Assembly: GCA_964030475.1 (NCBI GenBank) | Contig: CAXIPT010000015.1 | Span: 157,692 to 221,691, forward strand | Origin: Tethya wilhelma | Taxonomy: Eukaryota > Porifera > Demospongiae > Tethyida > Tethyidae | Direction: 5' to 3' | Length of the DNA: 64,000 nucleotides | Shown: piece by piece, positions 22,227-32,330 of the stretch | How positions within the stretch are numbered: the stretch's first letter is position 1 | Layout: the number at the start of each line of letters is the position of its first letter | Notes under the pieces: generated by a model | What the model saw: only the letters and a program-made list of their open reading frames with translations | The model's database searches: none | What the model was told of the DNA's origin: nothing | Made by a program: the position numbers and the translations under genes

Positions 22227-25200
22227 ATGTCCTTGAGCAAACGGCACTATAGTGATTCTTCGATTCGCTCCAATCTACATGTAGTCGACACTCCCCCGAG
22301 CCCTGCAGAAGTAAACCTTACACGCAAACAACTAGCATCGGAGATCAAGTTACAGCAGAGCTCACACGAACTGCTGCTTCTCTACCAAGAAAGTCAAAAC
22401 TGGGTTGCGGTCAGCGAAGTTGCTCAGACCTTGAACACGAACTCGAAACGAATAGAGCAGCTCAAGGGCCAGCTGTTGAGTTTGGAGAACGGGAGTATAG
22501 TCAGCCACCCTCCGTTGTTGGAAAGCATTCTAGAAGCGGAGAGTCCTGCCGACAACCAGCACGTTGCTGTCACCGAGCAACGTGCAGCTGATAGTAGCCC
22601 TGTTGAGACTGTGACTGAAAGAGAAGACCAGTCTCAAGACAATACAGAAGATATCGACAAGGGAACTGTAGAAGAAAACAAAGAGTTTAAGAAGAAAGCC
22701 TCTAGAAGCGGCAGCTGCACTGAGAGTGACAGAGAAGATAATCAAGGAGAGGGTGGGGAAATTATCAGTCTCAACCACACTGACCCTGAATACACATCAA
22801 AGCCTTTGGAGCCCAAAGAGAGTAAGTGTACTTTGAGTTTAGAAGGCAGTGAGCTGATCAATGGTATAATTTCTCCAGATTCTTTGGAACCACCCTCAGA
22901 AGAAGAAGAAGATATTAAAGAACAGGCAATAAACAAAGAGGAGGTTCACGTGGATCAACATATTGACGCACAATCAAGCACTGTTGATTCACCACCACCC
23001 CAGGAGAACAAGGCTGAGAGTGTTCCAGAAGAAACAGTCAGTGAAGGTTCCCACACAGAAGAGCCCAACACACAACTCACTTGTACCGATAAACCTGCTA
23101 GTGAAAACACTCAGCAGCCTCCCACAGAGGAATTCATACCTCAACCTGTTCAACCAGTTTCCGGCGACAAACAATTCAGCCCACTTGTTGAACAAGATCT
23201 ACAACCTGTTGCTGTCACTGAGCAGCCAGCCTTAGATTGCCCACCTGATACACTCGATCAGCCCCCTCCTGTTGACATTTCAAGCCAACCAGCAACTAGT
23301 GAGGGTACCCCTGAGCCACAGATCACCAAAGAAGACTTTGAAGCCGCTGTAACTGATACTCTACAAGTTGTTGATCAGCCACTACCAGAACAGTCTAACG
23401 TTGACGGTACAGACCCAGAAGAACAGCCCGATCGTTCTGCGACTGTAACTCCGGAACGGCCTGTTCTAGTCGACTCATTGGATCAGTCCGAGCTGCTTGA
23501 TGAGCCGATAATTGGTGAAGACACAGTTGAAGAATCACTAGAAAAGTTAGCAGCTTTGGTTGGCAATATTCAACTAGACCTTGAGGAGTCACTGGAAGAG
23601 GTAGAGGTTGATGTGAACAGAGAGGAAGAAAAGTCAGAAGACAACGTAGCCCTGCCAAAACAAGACGCTAAAGAGACTGTTCCTGTGAGTAGCCTGAGTA
23701 GGGAGAGCAGTGTAGAGTTTGAGGACGCATTCAACGACGAACAAGTTCGAGTTGAATCTTCCGATGAGACATCTGATAGTTTTTTCAGTCCACCCGAGAG
23801 TCTAAGTCCGTCTGACAATATTCCCCCCCACATTGAGGCATCGGTTGAGGAGAGTGAGCCTGCTGATAGAGAGAGTGTTGAAGACCAACCCCAACCAGAA
23901 GGTGAAACTACCGATAAGATTAAAGTAGTCGAAGAAGAGGAAGCCCCTGAACTAAGTGATCCTAATCAGCTGTCATCACCTCTAGAAATTGTATCTGAAG
24001 CTCCAATCAAGAAAGAGGAAGCCCCTGAACTAAGTGATCCTAATCAGTCGTCACCTCTGGAAGCTGTACCTGAAGTTCCAACCAAGAAAGAGGAAGACCC
24101 TGTGATTATCAATTGTGATCAACCACTCTACGGGGACACAGCTGATACTGTCTCACCGTCCATTGATTCTCAACCCAGTTCCAAAAACAAGGAAGACCCT
24201 CTAATTGTACCAGTTCAAGACCCTTCCATCGACAAACAAGAGGAGGACCCTAATAATCAAGCTCCGGACAGCTTACCTGCCGTTGAACACCCTGTAGCAT
24301 CAGCTCCTACTGAGGAGAAAGATACAACAGGACCTGTTTCTGAAGAGACAACTCCTGTGATTAGTGACATTGTCTCACCATCAGTCAATGCTCAAGCCAA
24401 AAACGAGGAAAATCCTCTGATCATTCCAGTTCAAGACCCAGCTGTTGACAAGCAAGAGAAGGACCCTACTGATCAAGCTCCAGACAGCATACCTGCCGCT
24501 GAAGACCCTGAAATATCTGCTCTGACTGCTGAGAACGGTACATCTGTGTCTGAAGAACCAACTCCTGTGATTACTGACACTGCTTTATCATCTGTTGATT
24601 CTCAACCTGATCCCAAGTACGAGGAAAACCCTGTAATTGTTCCAGTCCAAGACACAGTTATTGACAAACAAGAGGAGGACCCTATTGATCAGTTGCCTAA
24701 CGACTTACCTGCTATTGAAGACACTGTAGCATCTGCTACTGCTGAGAACAGTACCACAGCATCTGATTCTGAAGAGGAAACTCCTGCAATAACAACAGCT
24801 AATCAAAACACACCAGCAACTGTTCAAGACACTGAGCAAGAAGGTGACACTGGTAACCTAGTCTTGACCACAACTGACGATACTCCAGCACCTGTCATCA
24901 CTGTTGAAAGCACTGAAACATCAGCCACTTCTGTTGAAACCAAAGAGGAAGTCCCTGGAAATCAAGAGACTGACGATTCTGGTGACAGCACAAACACAGA
25001 TTCTATTGTGGCAACTCCCAAGCCATTCGAATCAGAGGACACTCCCACAATCTTATCTAATCAAGTATCTAATCAACCAGAAGAACCTCCAGCTGCTTTG
25101 GACAGGTCAACTCCTCCGAGTAAATCAGAACAGACCCCTGAAATCACTTCACAAAACGAAGATTCAAGTCCCAAAAAGAGAAAAATGGGTGACATTACCT

Positions 25201-25601
25201 TTACTGTGAACAAGTTTAGAAATCCTAGTGACAATAAAATGTTTTTTCGAATCGACATCCGTTCATTCGATCAAATATTCAGTGACCCAGACCTCCTCCA
25301 ACACCTCCCAGTGTTGCACAGCCTGGAAGATTTCCTGAGACTGAGGAAGAGACTCGAATCTATCGCAAAGGAAAGAGACTCAGAGGCAGAGATTCCAGAA
25401 CTCATTCCTGAGAGTAATCACGTTGACACAAGTATGAAGAACGGGAATGGTGTTGATGAGGAGTGTGAACAGTTTGAGAGGTTTTTAAACCAAGTTGTGA
25501 ACGATCCAAAACTGGGCAAAGAGAAAGTTGTGGTGCAGTTTCTGTCTGGTAGAGGTCCCTCCTTGTCACCTGGTCCTACCGAGTCACAAACAGGTATGTG
25601 A
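22227..25601 (+). CDS. Long acidic repeat protein with C-terminal PX-like domain
   Basis: The open frame of 1124 residues begins at MSLSKRHYSD (22227). The N-terminus (about 20-95) is helical with charged heptads (LTRKQLASEIKLQQSSHELL). Residues about 100-970 are acidic, Pro/Ser/Thr/Glu-rich and probably disordered. They contain internal repeats: EEAPELSDPNQ occurs twice, and a roughly 75-residue unit built around IVPVQDP-x-x-DKQEEDP and APDSLPA occurs three times. The last 120 residues resemble a PX phosphoinositide-binding domain: FTVNKFRNPSDNKMFFR, LEDFLRLRKRLE and CEQFERFLNQVVNDPKLG. The frame ends at a TGA inside a good splice donor (ACAG|GTATGTG at 25600), so transcription may splice to exons near 26991 or 28510. 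Likely endosomal or membrane-associated. The PX call is by motif only. Confidence 0.7.
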   Translation: MSLSKRHYSDSSIRSNLHVVDTPPSPAEVNLTRKQLASEIKLQQSSHELLLLYQESQNWVAVSEVAQTLNTNSKRIEQLKGQLLSLENGSIVSHPPLLESILEAESPADNQHVAVTEQRAADSSPVETVTEREDQSQDNTEDIDKGTVEENKEFKKKASRSGSCTESDREDNQGEGGEIISLNHTDPEYTSKPLEPKESKCTLSLEGSELINGIISPDSLEPPSEEEEDIKEQAINKEEVHVDQHIDAQSSTVDSPPPQENKAESVPEETVSEGSHTEEPNTQLTCTDKPASENTQQPPTEEFIPQPVQPVSGDKQFSPLVEQDLQPVAVTEQPALDCPPDTLDQPPPVDISSQPATSEGTPEPQITKEDFEAAVTDTLQVVDQPLPEQSNVDGTDPEEQPDRSATVTPERPVLVDSLDQSELLDEPIIGEDTVEESLEKLAALVGNIQLDLEESLEEVEVDVNREEEKSEDNVALPKQDAKETVPVSSLSRESSVEFEDAFNDEQVRVESSDETSDSFFSPPESLSPSDNIPPHIEASVEESEPADRESVEDQPQPEGETTDKIKVVEEEEAPELSDPNQLSSPLEIVSEAPIKKEEAPELSDPNQSSPLEAVPEVPTKKEEDPVIINCDQPLYGDTADTVSPSIDSQPSSKNKEDPLIVPVQDPSIDKQEEDPNNQAPDSLPAVEHPVASAPTEEKDTTGPVSEETTPVISDIVSPSVNAQAKNEENPLIIPVQDPAVDKQEKDPTDQAPDSIPAAEDPEISALTAENGTSVSEEPTPVITDTALSSVDSQPDPKYEENPVIVPVQDTVIDKQEEDPIDQLPNDLPAIEDTVASATAENSTTASDSEEETPAITTANQNTPATVQDTEQEGDTGNLVLTTTDDTPAPVITVESTETSATSVETKEEVPGNQETDDSGDSTNTDSIVATPKPFESEDTPTILSNQVSNQPEEPPAALDRSTPPSKSEQTPEITSQNEDSSPKKRKMGDITFTVNKFRNPSDNKMFFRIDIRSFDQIFSDPDLLQHLPVLHSLEDFLRLRKRLESIAKERDSEAEIPELIPESNHVDTSMKNGNGVDEECEQFERFLNQVVNDPKLGKEKVVVQFLSGRGPSLSPGPTESQTGM

Positions 25602-25687
25602 TTTGTGGGTATGTCCTTTGTTATTACCTCAATTTACAAATGTCCAGTAGTGTTTTGTAGGAAAGTTGTTTTTCGCTCCTTGAATTG

Positions 25688-25735
<48 letters not shown>

Positions 25736-26033
25736 NTTGACACAAGTATGAAGAACGGGAATGGTGTTGATGAGGAGTGTGAACAGTTTGAGAGGTTTTT
25801 AAACCAAGTTGTGAACGATCCAAAACTGGGCAAAGAGAAAGTTGTGGTGCAGTTTCTGTCTGGTAGAGATCCTTCCTTGTCACCTGGTCCTACTGAGTCA
25901 CAAACAGGTACATGATGTGTGGGTATGATCCTTATTATTAGCTTAATTACATGTAGCAATGTGCAGCAGGGTTTTGTAGGAGAGTTGTTTTTCACTCCTG
26001 GAAATCGTGTGTGTGTGTGTGTGTGTGTGTGTG
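25423..26033. repeat. Direct duplication of the PX 3' exon around an N
   Basis: 25423-25735 (exon end, donor, intron start and (GT)n) is repeated at 25737-26033, separated only by the single N at 25736. The copies differ by scattered substitutions (RGPSLSPGP versus RDPSLSPGP, and changes in the intron). Both end in a (GT)n tract. The second copy has no 5' part of its exon. Either a tandem duplication or two haplotype sequences joined end to end. Confidence 0.85.
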
Positions 26034-26589
26034 ATACCCTTGATCCTATAGTAAGCACTCATTCATGTGCATGATGTGTACTCACACTCACAACTTGTTC
26101 TGTGCACTCACCCTCCAATCACCAGGGATATCTTATCAGGCATACAAGCACACTATAATATGGTAGCCATAGGTACAGAGATAAGATGCATATAATAAGA
26201 CTTGCTGCCAATTGATGACAAAACTTAGAACTGTTGGGACAACAATGTGTTTACACACTGAAGGGCTCTGTTTTGAAGGAACTGGTCCTTTCAGAGAATA
26301 TAGGCTTCCTGATATAGTTTAATCCTTTGAACGTTATGTGGTGATTACTGCATGTACTAACTGCAATCCATTAATGTGTTTGTGTTTGTGTTTGTGTGTA
26401 GTTTGGTAGCTTCATGTCCCTGGTTGCATGTATGATGGGCCCTCATTTCATGGTTCTTAGTCTTTGAAGAATGTGAGTGGTTTGTTTTGGAGAAGTTTTT
26501 GTGGCTGAATCAGTTGACATGTGTGTGGTACACATGTCTATAAATGACACACAATTACTGTGCTATTAGTTTTGATGTAGTAGTAGTAG

Positions 26590-26590
<1 letters not shown>

Positions 26591-26648
<58 letters not shown>

Positions 26649-26653
26649 TTTGT

Positions 26654-26714
<61 letters not shown>
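26591..26714. repeat. Compound (GT)n microsatellite, 124 bp
   Basis: Two long GT runs separated by a short interruption (TCTTTGTAC). Confidence 0.95.
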
Positions 26715-26716
<2 letters not shown>

Positions 26717-26990
26717 TGTTTAGAGCATAGCGCTTAGCAACGGCAAGAAAATGTGCATTGTGTGTGTGAAAGAGAGACAGTGTGTATTTGTACACGTGTG
26801 AGATAGTATTCCGTGAAATTGAAAATGTCCTTAACTGCAGTAATGTTGACTCTGAGCTGTTGCTTTGTGTGCCTTTATGATGTGAAATTCTATAGAATTA
26901 ATCACAAACTGTTTAAATTACTGTGCCTTTTAAGTAGTCCTAAACTATAAACCCAAAACACTGAAAAAAATGCTTTTGCTTGAGCTGCAG

Positions 26991-27042
26991 AGACCACTCC
27001 TCTAGTCATGCCAGGGCTATTGCCTATTTCTCCGTTTTACAT
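26991..27042 (+). CDS. Candidate downstream exon of the PX gene
   Basis: A 52-bp segment between CTGCAG and a perfect GTAAGT donor. It is open in the phase required by the donor at 25600 and reads ETTPLVMPGLLPISPFY. No homology was recognised; support is from splice sites and phase only. Confidence 0.3.
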
Positions 27043-27858
27043 GTAAGTCTGGTACAGACATACACTGTATTTTTTAATTTACTGTAATTGTGGTATTTTT
27101 CCCATTGCAGAACCTTTTTGTATTTATAGGGCTATTGTTGATTTTTAGGGGGGCTTGGAGGGGGTACTGTTTGAGCCTGCTAGTTACAGTACCTCTAGTA
27201 GCTCTGTTTCTATTGACTGACGTTCAAATTATCAGTGTGTCTGTTGTAGTGTAGAACAATCTACTCTACAAACAGTTTGCTTTGGGTTTTGACTAAGTGA
27301 TGCAGTGGTGCTTGTGATAAGATCAATATTTGTGTGTGTTCCTGGATCCCTTGCAATTGCTACCTAAAGTCGTCTGTATTCCATTTGTTTTTATTCTGTA
27401 GAATAATAGTAAAGTACATAATACTACATTGTACTCTCTGCTGTACCATTGTTTCAAACTAAAGAAACGGTGAAGTGTACAGCTAGAGCTGTACAAGCTG
27501 TGTACATATTATTTTATGTTGTGCTCTTTATAGCCAGCAGTCACTGGCACTAGCTGACCATACACTGTCTGTATAGGGTCTCACTGACTTCCTTCTGTTC
27601 TGAAGGTGGGGCATGTTGTCCAACCAGTAGGACTGGTTCTCTTAGCTGGTAGGTCCTTGGCCTCACTACCTGTTGTTGGTGTCAGGTTACATCATGTCTC
27701 TGATGCACTTGGCTTGTCTTTGACCTTGTACTACACCTGTATAGTAGTCACTTAGCTACACCACAAGTGAAACGCCCTCTTGTTTGAATTGCCAGTGACT
27801 GGCTGGGTGGAAGTGACAATAGAGAAGCTAGGGGTCACAGGGGGTCAATGGCAAACAA

Positions 27859-27933
27859 ATAGTTACATGACCCTTAAGTGTGTGGCATTCAACCATGCAT
27901 CGAGTGCCCCCCACTTAAGGGTCATGTAACTAT
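27859..27933. repeat. Perfect hairpin, 21-22 bp stem
   Basis: TAGTTACATGACCCTTAAGTG at the left is exactly reverse-complemented at 27912-27932 with a 31-base loop. It sits directly beside a (GT)n tract and a short dispersed repeat (about 27785-27860). It may be a very small MITE. Confidence 0.8.
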
Positions 27934-27934
27934 A

Positions 27935-27981
<47 letters not shown>

Positions 27982-28382
27982 GTGCGTGCGTGTGCTTGTG
28001 CGTGTGTGTGTGTGTGAATGAAAAAGGTTGCAAAATAGTCAATAGATTGAAAATATGTATTAAATTTTAAAGAAAAGTGGACAAAAAAATGCAGCTCAAG
28101 TCCTTGAGGTTATGTGTATCATACTAACACAGTATGTATTCTTACTTGAGTGGCTTGGCCTTTTGTTAATGATACATTTTGGCAACTGGTGTGTGAGCTT
28201 CAGTGAGTACAGAATTAGTCTAGTTGATATAATCATTGGATAAGTGGGGCCAGTTAGTTAACTACATTGACAAATCAACTGTTTTTCTTTGCCCCCTCCC
28301 CCTCTTAATTGTGTGGGATAAGTACAGTTGAACCTTGAACCCACTGCAGGCTATGTACAATTCATGAGTTCACTTGTCTGTC

Positions 28383-28431
<49 letters not shown>

Positions 28432-28509
28432 AAGAAGTGATTGCACTTACCTAAATGTGTATCACCTGGTAAGCTGATTTACAGTCAACAACTTCCCTCT
28501 CCTTCTTAG

Positions 28510-28623
28510 AACCCATTCCACGGTTGATTACAGCTTACTGTGGTCCACCAATGGACCTTATGGTATCTGATCTGAAATCCACCATTTGTGGTGCATACAC
28601 GATGTCACATATGATGGGAGTGG
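28510..28623 (+). CDS. Candidate exon, possible PX gene continuation
   Basis: Preceded by TTCTTAG and ending before GTATGC. In the phase of the 25600 donor it is open and reads PIPRLITAYCGPPMDLMVSD. In the phase of the 26991-27042 exon it instead encodes about 20 residues and a stop. No family was recognised. Confidence 0.25.
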
Positions 28624-29094
28624 GTATGCAAGTAATGCTGTTGATGATGCGGCACATACAGTAGTCCTAGGCTGCTGAAACCTGTAAACAGCATCTTCTA
28701 ATGTGTATTGATATCTACATGGTACTATGTACTGTATGCACGCTTATTGTTATGCGTATACTTGATGTCAAGAATTGAAACTGATGGCTCAAATCCTTTG
28801 TCAGCTAGTAATCATATTATAGTACATACAGTAAGCTATGTACTGATGTACATGACAGGGCAGTATTAATATAGTTGTGAGCAATATCTTTCCTGTTCTA
28901 AGCAAGATGACTACTGTTTCCAGAGCCTTTCAAGTTGATAAGCAACAATACTGCACATTGAGAGGACAGTGGACCAGCTTTGTCAGTAAATGGTATATGT
29001 GTAACAGTAGAAGGCTAGTTTTCATCCAAGGTCAATTTTTCCTATTTTGTACAATGTATATTCATGTATCCTGTAGTGGGAAGTTAACAACCTA

Positions 29095-29305
29095 TACCGT
29101 ATAGCGGGAAATTTTTGTGGGGGAAAATTTTTTGCGAATTTCATGGTTTGGCAGCTTTCCGCGAAAATTTTCCTCCACAAAATTTGTACGGTACGAGGTC
29201 GTCACGTAATGTTGAGACGCAATCCATGAAAAATTTCCCTGCGAATTTCTATTCAGAACGAAAACGCAAAAATTTTCCCCCACGAAAAATTCCTGCTATA
29301 TGGTA
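29095..29305. mobile_element. Palindromic MITE, TACCGTATAGC family
   Basis: 211 bp with ends TACCGTATAGCGGGAAATTT and the matching complement ending CCTGCTATATGGTA; TA flanks. The arms are rich in GCGAAAATTTTCC-type blocks. It is non-coding. Confidence 0.8.
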
Positions 29306-29516
29306 GTTATTAAACTCTCTTCTCCTATAGGCTTGCTGTATCACAATTATAAGATCCTGGTCACATGACTAGAATGCCTGATTTGCTGGCTCAAGCAGCA
29401 ATGGGACTCCACTGTTGTAAAGTGTTCAGTGCTTGTTGCCTAGCTGTGAGCTCAACCCTATCAGTTTAGATTGAACTGCATGTACCTGGCCAGGCCTTTC
29501 CAATGTGGTTTTAAAT

Positions 29517-29737
29517 TACCGTAAACGTGGAAATATTGGCAGTACATTAAATTTGGCGATTTGGCGATCGTCTCGGAAATTGCCAAATTTAATGTACCAC
29601 CAATATTTCGTCATACATATAATTCTGCGAGTGTTCAGTCAATGATCGCCAAATTTAAAGCCGCCAATATTTTTGTTGGAGGCTGCCAGACCAAAATCAC
29701 CAAATTAAATTCCTGCCAATATTTCCACGTTTACGGT
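29517..29737. mobile_element. Palindromic MITE, TACCGTAAACGTGG subfamily
   Basis: 221 bp with ends TACCGTAAACGTGGAAATAT and ATATTTCCACGTTTACGGTA as perfect inverted repeats. The interior alternates GGCGAT/GCCAAATTTAA blocks. TA flanks. Confidence 0.85.
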
Positions 29738-30162
29738 AAGCTTAATCACCGAGGAACAAGGGCTGGGAACGATGCTGGATTGGAAAGTTTGGAATGAGTA
29801 CTCAGTTGCAAGGAGAGATACGGTATAGACTTGGATAAATTTTGTAATCACCACATACATTGTGCAGTCTTCTTACAGGCGTATTGTTTAAAAACAGAAA
29901 GTTCTTGATGTGTATAGTTTTCCAAGCATGACACTATAAATACTCGTTCCTCCAAACGAATGATACAATAGAGTTTGCACTAGCGTGTTAGCATGTTAGC
30001 ACTTGAGAAGCCGCTTTTCTGAGTGAAATGGAGAACCAAGCAGTTAGAAGTGTGGTCACATGTTAGTCCTCATTATTAGGTGCACCTTGTTATTCACCAC
30101 TGTCTGTTTCCACTAATACCCCATTAAGTGAATGTGCCAAACAACATAAATCTGTGGTGTAA

Positions 30163-30517
30163 TTGGGGCGAGCCTGAGCGAGCCCCATTGGAACGGTGAA
30201 ACATTGAGGCAACTGTAACTGCCACTCACAGTCAGCTAAGCATGACAGTGCCACTCACAGTCAGCTCAGCCTGACAGTCCCGGCCACTCACAGGTCAGCT
30301 CAGCCTGGCAGTACTGGCACTCACAGCCTGACAGTAATGCCACTCACAGTCAGCAAAGCCTAGCTTGTTTCTTCACTCCTTCCCAGGCGAAATTATGGCA
30401 GCCGGCCGGCCTGCTTGTGGCCTTGACTGAGTTGTAGATCTACTTATAATCACGCTCTTGTCTACTTTGTATTAGCATAGTCCTGTGAATGAAGATCTTT
30501 CGCTCAGGCTCGCCCAA
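30163..30517. mobile_element. Inverted-repeat element with internal 30-bp tandem repeats
   Basis: Ends TTGGGGCGAGCCTGAGCGA and TCGCTCAGGCTCGCCCAA. Between about 30217 and 30362 a unit containing GCCACTCACAGTCAGC(T/A)(C/A)AGCCT is repeated about five times. Confidence 0.7.
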
Positions 30518-30834
30518 CGATGTTTCCATCTAACTAGTATTATAACAGACACCGAGAAGGTTTTGATGTGAGCCTCCCTTTGTGAGTGAGTTGCAAGAAA
30601 GTTGTTAGCAGATAGGTGCCCTTTGCAATCACTTATTGTGGTCACATGATTGGAATGCAATTAACAGACTTGCCACCCAGCACAACAATGGGACTAAAGA
30701 TGAACATGTCATGTGATTGCATGTATAGTTTTAAGTTGTGCACATTAGGTGCTGGATGCACTTTACCAAATATACAGCTTACCAATACTGGATATTTGTA
30801 GCATAGTTTATTGTTATGCAAGACTAAAGTGTTG

Positions 30835-30883
<49 letters not shown>

Positions 30884-32330
30884 TCAATCCCTGAAATCCC
30901 TCAAATCAATTAAGATTAATCCCCTCCAATAAATTACTCTATTAATGCACATCCTAATGTGCATACAACAACAATAGCTTATTGGCTTCAATGTGTACAT
31001 GCCATTGCTATGGGAACTGGGAAGCTGTGGCCATGCTCCATTCTATACTTTTCCTCTCCCGCCTCTCATTCCCCTCTCTTTAAGAGTGATGTCATTCTTA
31101 CTTAATGCCATATTATGGTGGTCTTCTTTCTGTGTATGTATGAGCAGTGATGGAGCTAGCATACTTTGAGAGAGATCCATTGCATGACACAAACAGGAAA
31201 AGGGAAAAAGGAAAGACATGGCCCTGACCCTTCCACCTCTAGCTGGCCCTTCTCCTCCATTCCTCCCCTGCACCTTTCCTTCCTGTAAAACACAAAATAA
31301 AAAATCACTTATCAAATTTCATGGTAGATGCGTGCATTTGTTTGTTTGTGTGTGCATGTCTGAAAGATGTAGTCACTCACCTGGATCATGCATACACTGG
31401 TTGTCTGTTGCATGATATAACTCGTGTGATATTTGCATTAGCTTTGTGACTTAAATGGCCACAGAGCTTCATGTTGTATTGTATCACTGGAACAAGTGCA
31501 CACATATCACACTGTGATTAAGCCATTGAATTCTCCAGTGACCTTTCTACTTCCTTTAGTGTAAGGCCTGAGATACACACTCCATCTCCAAATAGGGAGG
31601 CCACTCCTAAAATGGTCGACCATCTTTGTCACGTATGAGCCATAGCCTGAGGGGGTTTCAAGGCATCAGAACAGGAACATGTCCGTGTGCATGTGTGTGT
31701 GATCTCAAAGGGGTACTATTACAGTGCATGTGTGTGTGCTGCTCATTGTCATATTGTAATGGGAGGGATGAGTGAGCCGAGCTGTGTGTGTGCACACATG
31801 TAAACACTGCTTNTGACAAAGCCATGAATTTATGTTTCAGTCATTTGTGTTTTAATTGCTTCTTCAAGATGAATACTATGTATTCTGCTTTAAAAGGTCA
31901 TGTGCTTTTTTTTAAGTCACAATTTATGTGGAACCTTCACTGAATGATACAATGTTGCTAATTTGTATGATTGTACATATAAGTGATCGTGCATGAACAG
32001 ATCAGGTACCTATTTGCTGCTTGGGAAAAGGCAAAAAGCATAATATACTGTAAACGCTGTAGCTACATAATGATGTAGTGCCCTCCAAAGAGAATATTGT
32101 TATTTTCGAATCCGATGAATTTATATACATTAGACTTGTAGGATAATAATTTATTATAATAGATACAAATCAAAGAATGTAGATCGACTGCATGCATGAA
32201 ATCAAAATATTATGCTAAGAGACAAAAAGGTGCAGTGGTATATAGTTTACAAATCAAAGAATAGACAGAAAAAGCAAAATGGTGAAGAGACAAAAAAATC
32301 AAGGTAGACAACTACGAAGAGAGCCCACCT

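Larger units (their letters stand above)
26034..31812. repeat. Gene-poor, microsatellite- and MITE-rich stretch
   Basis: Apart from the candidate exons at 26991 and 28510, no gene is seen. It holds (GT)n tracts at 26591-26714, 27937-27979, 28386-28429 and 30841-30881, a 21-bp perfect hairpin (27859-27933), two palindromic MITEs (29095-29305, 29517-29737) and an inverted-repeat element with internal tandem repeats (30163-30517). Confidence 0.6.

Noticed and set aside
27859..27933. Hairpin as a microRNA precursor
   Set aside because: The stem is perfect and short, borders a microsatellite, and both arms extend to TA-like ends, which fits a tiny MITE better. Small-RNA data would be needed to revive the idea.
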